Assembly (NCBI GenBank): GCA_033439765.1
Contig: JAULSN010000001.1
Location: 1,178,001 to 1,242,000, forward strand
DNA length: 64,000 nucleotides
Direction: 5' to 3'
From: Lasiosphaeria ovina
Lineage: Eukaryota; Ascomycota; Sordariomycetes; Sordariales; Lasiosphaeriaceae
The notes under the pieces are model-generated. The model ran no database searches. It saw nothing but the letters and a program-made list of their open reading frames with translations, and was not told the origin of the DNA. The position numbers and the translations under genes were made by a program. This document shows positions 56,183 to 64,000 of the stretch, in pieces (the first letter of the stretch is position 1; every line of letters starts with the position of its first letter).

Positions 56183-57410
56183 TTATTTCCGTACCTCCTT
56201 CTTTCCCTTCTTTTTCTGCGCAATGACACTGCCAAGACCACTGCCACCTCTTCCTCCAGCATCGTTTGCCGCAGAAGTCAGAGTCGAAGAGGCAAAAGGA
56301 GGAAAAGTCAAGGTAGAAGCAGTAACCGAAGTCGAACCAGAGTTCGAACCAAAGTTGGAAAGCGAAGGAAGAAGACGAGGAGGAGGAGCGTAGTCCAGGC
56401 CCAGCATCTCGGCCCACAGCATGCCCTCGGCCGCCAGCACGCGGCCGTCGAGCTCACGCACGCCGAGCAGACCCTATCCCGCGCCGACGTTTTGCTGCTG
56501 CTGTGAAGATCCGATGGAAGAAGAGGGAACGAGTCCTGAGGCTTTGCCTTTGCCTTTGACCTTGCCCTTTCCGTTTCGATTTCCTTTCGCTACTGCCAGT
56601 GACTGTGCTGGCAGGATGACTCGCACGAGAGCGTCGTCGTTGACGTCGTTGCCGCCATTGTTGTTTTTGCCGCAATCGTCTTGGTCCCTCTTTCTCTTCT
56701 TCTTGTTCTTTTCTCTTTGGATTGCTCCCTTTCCGGTAGTCGCCGCAGCAACAGTGGTGGGAATGACAGGGACGGGGACAGCAGTGACGGTACGTACAGA
56801 AGTTGCTGCGGCAACAGGCGACGGGGACGAACCGCGTGCGCTGCCGCGCTGCGCTATGTGTTCCTTTTTTCTTTTTTTCTTGTCCTTCTCTCTGTTTGCT
56901 TCTTTGCCGGCGGTAGCGAAAGCTGCAGCGGGAATGACGGGGACAGGAACAGGAGTCACAATGCGCGCAGCCGGCGCGATAGGCGTCGGAGACGACGAGA
57001 GGCCAGGGCGGCCACTGGAGGTAGAGCCCGCGGCAGACGGCACTGGCGAGTAGACGGAAGACGGCTTCCCGGGGATGGACGAAAACAGCTGCAGGGCGTT
57101 GCTGGGACCGCTCTGTGAGCGGAAGGAACACGTTAGCGACTGTTTTCGTGGCTGGATGTCTCGTCTCGTCTCGGTCGCAGCGCGCAGCGTGCAGAGGAAA
57201 GAGAAGGACAGATAGAGAAGAGGGGGAACAGCGACGTACCTGGCGCTCTCGCCGGTACCAAGGGGTTACTTCCTTTAGCTCTCGCATGTACCAGGGGATT
57301 TCGGGGTCGGGAAGCTCGAAGCGTGCTTTTGGCACCTTGCTCTGGTGAGTGGGAGTGCGGATTTTCGCGGCGAGCTCGGTAGCCGTTAATTTTCCCAGAC
57401 TCGACGGCAT
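56183..57410 (-). CDS. Basic low-complexity hypothetical protein with in-frame TAG
   Basis: Exon 1 (57240-57410) codes MPSSLGKLTATELAAKIRTPTHQSKVP, then ELPDPEIPWYMRELKEVTPWYRRERQ. Exon 2 starts at 57112 (SGPSNALQLFSSIPGK) in phase 0 and runs through two Pro/Val/Ala-rich segments with a shared PVPVIP motif, each followed by a Lys-rich patch (REKDKKKRKKEH, REKNKKKRKRDQ). A TAG at 56474-56476 ends this frame (269 aa). The same frame stays open beyond it to 56183, with VRELDGRVLAAEGMLWAEMLGLDY, which looks conserved. An 87-nt intron from a weak donor (GTCAAA, after GGCAAG) to GGATAG would remove the stop in phase 0. The Lys-rich patches suggest a nuclear protein. No family recognised. Confidence 0.6.
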
Positions 57411-57627
57411 TTTGAGACTGTGATTTTTCTGCAATGGAGAAGGCGGGTTGAGGTTTGGTTATGGATGTTGTTGAGGTTTGACACTGGCAGCAGTGTGTGC
57501 CAAATCGTATTATGTGGAAAAGAAAAAAAGAAAAAGTGAATTATGTGCAGAGCAGAATGCCGCGGCACGGTCTGAGCATGATGGTGAGAAGATTGCGAGC
57601 GGATAGTGGTGGGAGAAATGACTGCTA

Positions 57628-59424
57628 CTATGTACAGTCGGTATATTTACGCGAGCTAGCTGTGTATTTCCGGCCAAACTTCTCCCTGAACAGGTCCGCC
57701 TTGGGAGAACCCCCGCCCTTCACACTGGCCTCGCCGCTCTTGGCTCCCGACGCCTTGGGGCTCACATACGGATACCCGTAGCCAAATTTCCTGCCTTCCA
57801 CTGCCGGGCTCTTCCCACCGGCCTTGCTGCCGTTCACTCCCGACTTTGGGCTCGCACGTTCCTGACTAGTATCCTTGGCTCCCATCTCGGGGCCCTTCGA
57901 GCCGGCAGATCCGGCAGACTTCTCTGACTTTGCCGCGTTCTTGCGGCCAGACTTGTCCTTCGGGGGCGACTGGGAGCTGGCAGCTCCCGAAGCCAGCACA
58001 TCGCTGTTGCCGTTCTTTACGCCCCGGACGAGCTCGACAACGTGCTTGTTGTGCATCTTCTTCGCCACCGTCTTGGCTAAATGGTCCGGCCGCTTCTGGC
58101 CGTTGCCTTTAGGGCTGGCGATGGGGCGAGGGCTCTTGATATCGACGCTGAGACCGCCGCTCACGACCAAAGGGGGAGGGGCGCGCTGGCGACTGCGGAA
58201 GCGCTTAAATCGCCGCATGATCTTTTCGCGCTGCCCCGGTCTTGGGTCATCGTGAACTAGATCGTCGTAGCCAAGGGGGTCGTCCAGCATGTCCCAGGCG
58301 CGCTGGGCGTAGAAGTTCTTCTCTGGTCGCGGCGCGCCGTCGTTAAGGTCAACTTTAGCGGACTTGGCTTCGGGCTTGGCCTCGATCCTAGGCTTCTTCG
58401 AGCCCGGCGCCTGGTCGTCGCCGTCGACGCTCTTGTCGTCGAACTTGCGTTTCTTCTCCTTCTTTTCCTCCTTCTTGGAGGCGGGCGACTTGGCAGGTCC
58501 CTCCAGAGCACCGCTGCAGGAAATGGGGGGAGCAGCCGGGACCTTGGTTGCCTGGGTGGCTTTGGCCATGGTCATATCCATGACATTTTTTGAGTCGGGC
58601 ATCTTGACTTTTTCTATGACTTGAGTCTCTAATGCCGTCTTGGTGGATTTTTTCGCCTTTCGTCGCAGTGGTGAAGTAGGTAAACAAGGTTGGTTGGTGG
58701 TGAGGAGTTGTGCAATTACGAGATTCTTGCTGCTCTGCTTTTGTGAAATATTTTCCCCGCTGACGCCGTTCACCTTGAGCAGAGACTCGTTCACTTTAGC
58801 CTCGGAGTCAGATGAGTCTGGGGTGGTGATGTTGGTGGAATCTGAGAGGGGCTCTGGGGAGCTATGGTCCGACTTGGTGCTGCTCCGGGTGCTGCTCTCG
58901 GTGCTGCCATGGTCGACAGAGTCAATTGACTTCTCTCGTGCGGTGAGAGAATCAACCGACTTCTCTGTTGCAGTTGATGGGTCAACTGACTTGTCTCTCA
59001 CGGTGACAGAGCCAGCCGACTTCTCTTTTACAGCGAGCAGAGAAGAGACGCTGGATGAGTCCGTGACGGCCAGCGAGGCTCTCTTCAGCCTCCACAACAA
59101 CCGTTTTGCTGAATATACATTGCGCGCTCGCTCGCTATTTGGGTAACGTCTGTACAGTTTTTCAAGTCTGGAAGAGGGTTTGGCGCGACTGGTTATGCGG
59201 TGGTGGTCCTTGGACTTGCTGGGTTTTGGGTGAGCAAGAGGCTGAGTGTCTTGTGAGGGAGCCGAAGTAGATGTCGTGAGGCTTAAGGGCAGGAACGGGT
59301 TCCTGGTCTTGGGCGAACCTAGCTCTAAAGGAGAGACGAAAGGTTTGTGTGTAGCGCCGGCGGCGGCTAAGGGGATGCCGATGCCGATGCCGATGCCGTG
59401 GTCGGCCTGCGTGCTGCCATTCAT
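57628..59424 (-). CDS. Basic nuclear-type hypothetical protein with decapeptide repeats
   Basis: This single-exon protein has 598 aa and an isoelectric bias to Lys/Arg. The start is the ATG at 59422-59424; the longer frame upstream has no ATG. Features in order: a GIGIGIGI run encoded by a GATGCC-type repeat, a basic helix (SSRLEKLYRRYPNSERARNVYSAKRLLWRLKRASLAV, 85-120), and four imperfect 10-residue repeats of the form xEKSxDSxTA (about 132-171). Then come KKEEKKEKKRKFDD, an NFYAQRAWDMLDDPLGYDDLVHDDPRPGQREKIMRRFKRFRSRQR block that looks conserved, and a Ser/Gly/Lys tail ending FREKFGRKYTASSRKYTDCT. Several Lys-rich patches could direct it to the nucleus. No domain name can be given. Confidence 0.72.
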   Translation of the reverse strand: MNGSTQADHGIGIGIGIPLAAAGATHKPFVSPLELGSPKTRNPFLPLSLTTSTSAPSQDTQPLAHPKPSKSKDHHRITSRAKPSSRLEKLYRRYPNSERARNVYSAKRLLWRLKRASLAVTDSSSVSSLLAVKEKSAGSVTVRDKSVDPSTATEKSVDSLTAREKSIDSVDHGSTESSTRSSTKSDHSSPEPLSDSTNITTPDSSDSEAKVNESLLKVNGVSGENISQKQSSKNLVIAQLLTTNQPCLPTSPLRRKAKKSTKTALETQVIEKVKMPDSKNVMDMTMAKATQATKVPAAPPISCSGALEGPAKSPASKKEEKKEKKRKFDDKSVDGDDQAPGSKKPRIEAKPEAKSAKVDLNDGAPRPEKNFYAQRAWDMLDDPLGYDDLVHDDPRPGQREKIMRRFKRFRSRQRAPPPLVVSGGLSVDIKSPRPIASPKGNGQKRPDHLAKTVAKKMHNKHVVELVRGVKNGNSDVLASGAASSQSPPKDKSGRKNAAKSEKSAGSAGSKGPEMGAKDTSQERASPKSGVNGSKAGGKSPAVEGRKFGYGYPYVSPKASGAKSGEASVKGGGSPKADLFREKFGRKYTASSRKYTDCT

Positions 59425-60839
59425 ATTGCTCGGCGATATGGCCAAACCGTCAACGGTAGGTAATTATAGTCCGAATTAACTGGACAGCATGCATGGGAGG
59501 TAATCTCCTCAGAAAAATAAAAATAACTTAGAAAATAGCAAAAGTGAGCTCTTGACGCTGAACACAAAAGCCACTGAGAATTGAGTTGGAGTTCACCACC
59601 AGCTCAAACGTGAATTTTTTGGTGTTTTCTGGGGGGTAACGCTCAATTACAGCGAACGAATCCACCCACCCGTCCCGCACCTACCCAACTGGTAGACATT
59701 GCCAAGAATAATGTGGCCCGAGCTTACGAACAGAACAAGCCCGCTGTTCTATCCGCGCCGTCACGGGCCCAAGACAAGCCAATTGTGTCACAGAGCGCAG
59801 GATCTTGGCAGTTGGCACTGTGTTTCCCACGCAGACCGCCTTTAACGCCGGGCAGCCAGGCCGGACATCCAGCGCCCTAGCCAAAACACATCCAGAAACA
59901 CCCGGCTACTGATCAAAGGGTCGCCTGGCAGGTGTCTCTGTTGTTGGTGGCTACTTTGCAGGCTCCCCGATGGATGTCTGGCCAACGGCTGCAACTGAGA
60001 CGGCCAGCAACGCTCCCCGTGGATATGGAGCCAGAGGTACGGACACGCCCCGCCATAAAAGCGTTTGGGAATTTTCTCTCTCTAGCGGTTGCTGCAAATC
60101 ACACGGGTTCAACATCGAATCCGAACCCGACGGCTCACGTCGTTCTTATGCTTAACCAGTCACCTTAGCAACAGGCCATCTGGAGCTGGCTGGTTCCCCT
60201 GAAAAGCAAGTGACGTTATTTGTATGCCATGATATGTACGTAGCTGCATGCAGTGCCAAAACTGCTAAACCTTGAACTTCATTTTCTGTCTGTCCGCTAC
60301 GGAGGGCACATAAGGGATGTAGGGTCTACATGAAGTACCATGCCGACTTTTAGACCAGATTGAAGCTCGGTCGGTCTTTGCCTGCGCATGTTACATGCTA
60401 CATGCATCACAGCACAACAACTCGACGGAGATCTGGGGTTCCAATGCGCCAATGGTACTCTTGCACTGGTTTCCATCAATCTGTCCCGTCATTGCTTGAA
60501 TCCCGGCTGGATGGCCTGCCGCTGCGCTACGGAAAGTAGCTCCCCCACAATTGAACCTCGGCCTCGGCAGGGCGGCATCGGCCTATTGCCCCGCACAGAG
60601 AGTAGCAACGAGCAACGAGCAATATCAAAGGAGAGCAGCCCATAAAGCCATAACCCTCCTTCGTTCGTGAAAGTCTCAAATCGAGGGTAATCTTTGCTCG
60701 CCGGTTTTTTTTCTCATTAAGGAGGTCTAAGATCTCCAGATACGTACGCCTTTCCTTGTCTTCGCCGTGTTACCACACCACCTCAGCCGATCCCCCTCTC
60801 CCTCGCACTCTCTCCAACTTTACCTTAATAAATCTCACC
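59425..60839. other. Divergent intergenic region, no gene seen
   Basis: About 1.4 kb upstream region shared by two divergent genes. No ORF with domain features and no RNA gene was recognised. Confidence 0.5.
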
Positions 60840-61920
60840 ATGCCGGGCCCAGGGGTTGGCTTCGAATATCCTGTCAAGGAAGTCTCTTGGCTGAAGCGGG
60901 ATATCCTTCTCTTTGCACAGTCTATCGGCTGCACCGCCGACGAGCTTCACTTTCTCTACGTATGTACACAAGTCACTCAAGCTGCATGTCAGACAGTTTC
61001 ACCACAAGGTAACCTTACTTACCATGTCTCAGGAGCTCCACCCAAACTTCAGCGTCTTTCCTACCTACCCCATCGTTCTGAGTAAGTTCTCTGGCCTTGC
61101 TGGCGTTCGGGACGACGCAGCCCAGGCAAATGATGGAAACTCACAAGGGCGTGCATTAGCCTTCAAGCAAAACACACAAGATGTGGTTGACTTCTACGCG
61201 GCCGAGAAGGCCGTCGCCATTCCCGGAGTGCCAGTCTTTGATCCCGCACGCGTCGTAGACGGGCAGCGGCACATCCAGTTCCTCAAGCCGCTCCCAACGA
61301 CGTCGGCCGGCAAGAGGTTTGAGGCGCGCACCAAGGTGCTCGGCGTCTACGACAAGGGCCGGCCCGGCACCGTGCTCGAGACGCAGACGGAGCTGGTCGA
61401 CGCCGGCAGCGGTGACGTGTACACGCGGGCGACGACGTCGTCCTTCTTCGTGGGGCAGGGCAACTGGGGCGGGCCCAAGGGCGCGGCGACGCAGAACTTT
61501 GCGCCGCCCAAGGACCGCAAGCCCGACGCCGTCTTCGAAATACAGACGACGCCCGAGACGCCGCTGCTGTACCGGCTCAACGGCGACTACAACCCGCTGC
61601 ACGCGACGCCCGAGCCCGGGCGCAAGATGGGGTTCGGCGGTGTTATCATTCACGGGCTCTTCTCGTTCAACTGGGCCTGCCACGGCCTGCTGCGGCACTT
61701 TGGCGCCAGCGACCCGGCCAACATGCGCGAGTACCAGGCCCGCTTCGCCAGCCCCGTACGCGGCGGCGACAAGCTGGCCGCATCAGCCTGGCGCACCGGC
61801 AGCTTCGACGGCGAGTGGGAGGAGGTCCGCTTCGAGGTCCGCGTCAATGGCGTCAAGGTGTGCCTGAGCAACGGCCGGGCTTTTATGAAGTGCGTTGGCC
61901 CCGAGAAGGGTAAGCTGTGA
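60840..61920 (+). CDS. MaoC-like (R)-specific enoyl-CoA hydratase, probably peroxisomal
   Basis: Three exons (60840-60959, 61033-61081, 61160-61920) give 309 aa. The N-terminal hot-dog half begins MPGPGVGFEYPVKEVSWLKRDILLFAQSIGC and continues ELHPNFSVFPTYPIVLTFKQNTQDVVDFYAA. The C-terminal half carries the hydratase-2 motif LNGDYNPLHATPEPGRKMGFGGVIIHGL, with the catalytic Asp199 and His204. This is the two-hot-dog architecture of eukaryotic hydratase 2, which adds water to trans-2-enoyl-CoA to give (3R)-hydroxyacyl-CoA in peroxisomal beta-oxidation; the substrate may be a side-chain CoA ester instead. The last three residues, GKL, resemble a weak PTS1. The splice after codon 40 and the acceptor at 61159 (ATTAG) restore the family sequence. 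Confidence 0.88.
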
Positions 61921-62385
61921 AATGTACGAGGTAGTTCTGAAAAATGCAAATGTGAATATAATTATAATTATAATTTCAGGGTGCAGCTACGCATGGGCGT
62001 GGTCGTTCGATTCATGGACAGATTTCGAGTTTAACCTTAAAGTTGTGAATAAATAATAACCTGTCGATGCAAAGAAAGAACTGAGTTAAATGTCTTGTTT
62101 TTTTGGCCGGTTTATTAGTGCTGCGGGTGAGTGGTTCGTCCTGTCCGTGCTGCTTCAAGTTGTGGGTTGTCCGAGTGGCTGCCTGGGCGTTGGTGCCTGC
62201 CTTTTCCTCTCGTTTGGGGAGAACTTTAATATCCCGTGGTTTCTGTTTCTGCCACATTTGATGGGGCGATCAATTATTCTACCATCACAGTCTAACAATT
62301 CCAGTAAGAGCCAGGAAACCAGCCTGAATGCAGAGTTTTAATCGCTTCCTCACCCCTCCCGCACCACACCACACACACCACCACC
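61921..62385. other. Intergenic region
   Basis: 3' flank of the hydratase gene and promoter of the TBCE gene. No further feature was seen. Confidence 0.5.
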
Positions 62386-64000
62386 ATGGCTGCTGATGCG
62401 CGCATCGGCCAGCGGCGGTCCTACGACGGCGTGCTGTGCACTGTCCGGTACATCGGCCAGGTCGAGGGCACCACGGGCTCGTGGCTCGGCGTCGAGTGGG
62501 ACGACCCGACGCGGGGCAAGCATGACGGACATCACAGAGGCGTCCGATACTTTTCTTGTATGTACATACCGAGTGGCGTGCGTGCATTTGCAGCCTCACC
62601 CCCGCCTCCTGCATCCGTGCCCGCGCCCACCCCCAAGTCGAGTCCGCTGCGGACCTGCGGTCTAATCATTGGCGTGTGTTGTTGTTGTGTGTCATTGCAG
62701 GCAAATCAAAGTCGCCGACGGCGGCGTCCTTCATCCGCCCAACCCGCCCGCAAGACGCGCCCCAGACCTTTGTGTCGGCCCTGCAGCTCAAGTATGCCTC
62801 TGAGGTGACGGCAGACCAGCGCCCCATCGCCACCCAGAAGCAGGTCATCATCTCGGGCAAGGTTGCCGAGGAGGTTGGCTTCGACAAGATCCGCCGCAAG
62901 CTCGCCCAGCTGAGCGAGCTGCAAATCGTCATCCTCGACGGCAGCCGCATCGCTTATGCTTCTCTCCCAGATGGCCAGGATGCCGAGCAGCCCATCGGCC
63001 ACATCTGTCCCAAGGTCACCGAGCTCGACCTCAGTCATAACTTGCTCGAGCGATTCGAGACTGTTGTGGACATTTGTTCGGAGCTGGGCTCGTTGAGAAG
63101 CCTACGGGTCAAGTGTGTTCAAAAAGTTCCTTCTCTCTTTTATGTGCAATTCTTGTCTTGACTATCACGGACTGACCGACGGTTGAATCAACTGTTTGAA
63201 GCGGCAACCGCTTCCAGAATGTGCTCGAGGATTCCAAGCTTCAATCGGCCGATGAGGTGTTCAAAGGCGTCGGAGAGCTCGCCGTGGACGAAACCACTCT
63301 CGAATGGCACGAGATATGTCATATCGCCTCCAAGTTCCCGTCTCTGAGGACGCTCTACTCCAGCGCCAACCAGCTATCACGCCTCTCGCCAATCCCACCC
63401 GCATCGTTCGCGTCTACGCTTGTTTCTGTGCGCCTAGAGTTCAATGACTTCACTTCCCTCGCCGACATTGCTGCGCTCGCCGCTATTCCCTCTCTCCGCA
63501 ATCTCCATCTCAAGCGCAACCGGATATCTGCCATCACATCCTCGCCTTCTGACAAGGCACCGGTTTTCACGTCCAACCTCCAATACATTGATGTCTCCTA
63601 CAACCAAGTTGCCTCCTGGTCATTTGTTGACTCTCTCCCCCTGTCGTTTCCCGGGCTCACCGCTCTTCGCTTCTCCCATAATCCAATTTATGAAAACGCC
63701 GAGCTTGACAGTCCGGACCCCGCCAGTTCTCGTGACAACAAAGGCAGCAAGACAGATGAAGCGTATATGCTGCTCGTTGCCCGCCTACCGGCTCTACAGA
63801 CACTTAACTTCAGCGCCGTGACACCCGCCGACCGTGCTGACGCCGAGATGTTCTATCTATCTCGTATCGCTCGACAGCTCGCCGCCGTCCCGGAAGCTGA
63901 TGAGCATACGGTTCTGTCACGCCACCGTCGGTGGGCTGAGCTGTGCGAGTTGTATGGCGAGCCAAGTGTGATACGGCACGCCGAGGTGAACCCCAACTTT
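62386..64000 (+). CDS. Tubulin-specific chaperone E (TBCE/Pac2-like), 3' end missing
   Basis: Exons 62386-62557, 62701-63112 and 63202-64000 are visible; the frame is still open at the window edge, 460 codons in. The N-terminus is a CAP-Gly domain (IGQVEGTTGSWLGVEWDDPTRGKHDG), whose GKHDG is the EB/tubulin-tail binding motif of this family. Residues about 130-420 form leucine-rich repeats (LSELQIVILDGSRI, VTELDLSHNLLERFETVVDICSELGSLRSLRVNGNRF, FPSLRTLYSSANQLSRL, IPSLRNLHLKRNRI, LQYIDVSYNQVASW). CAP-Gly plus LRR is the TBCE arrangement; the expected C-terminal ubiquitin-like domain must lie beyond the window. TBCE binds alpha-tubulin during dimer assembly and can dissociate tubulin. Exon joins restore YFSCKSKSP and RVNGNRF. 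Confidence 0.92.

Overview
This is a eukaryotic nuclear window with short (about 50-130 nt, a few longer) GT-AG introns, dense genes on both strands and fungal protein families. The alpha-tubulin sequence, the fungal-only families (DUF1776, DUF1772, Kre9-like GPI protein, She3-like coiled coil) and the branch sites (CTAAC/CTGAC close to the 3' splice site) point to a filamentous ascomycete (Pezizomycotina), most likely a Sordariomycete. The species cannot be fixed from the sequence. No transposon, CRISPR array or viral gene was seen.

Layout. 0-9 kb: the 3' part of a DUF1776 gene, the CPSF30 homologue Yth1, a small hypothetical gene, a quinone-oxidoreductase-like enzyme, thioredoxin reductase and a small Ser/Gly/Tyr-rich protein. 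9-19.3 kb, all on the minus strand: a DUF1772 membrane protein, a single-pass surface protein, an MFS transporter and a 1068-aa orphan. 21-38.4 kb: a She3-like coiled-coil protein, symplekin/Pta1, Coa3, a Sds3/Dep1-like Sin3-complex subunit, Nop12 and alpha-tubulin. 38-49 kb is sparser: a Kre9-like GPI protein, a secreted NTF2-like protein, an intron-containing tRNA-Leu(CAG), and a divergent pair of orphan genes whose frames are each interrupted once. 50-64 kb: a PI-PLC X-domain protein, a minus-strand non-coding host gene with box C/D snoRNAs in its introns, a conserved mitochondrial-type protein, two basic low-complexity proteins, a MaoC-type hydratase, and the 5' two-thirds of tubulin chaperone TBCE running off the end.

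Themes. Two subunits of the same mRNA 3'-end machinery (Yth1 and Pta1) lie about 23 kb apart. The substrate (alpha-tubulin) and a folding factor (TBCE) share the window. Ribosome biogenesis appears twice, as Nop12 and the snoRNA host. The most unusual element is that host RNA at about 51.96-53.16 kb. It has at least five C/D-like units. Two of them each carry two stretches of 10-15 nt complementary to rRNA segments I recognise. At two junctions a 3' splice site abuts the next 5' splice site, leaving a zero-length exon.

Coordinates of spliced genes are given as spans, with exon limits in the evidence. Exon joins were inferred by hand from splice signals, reading frame and family resemblance. 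All family names come from reading the translations, not from a database search.
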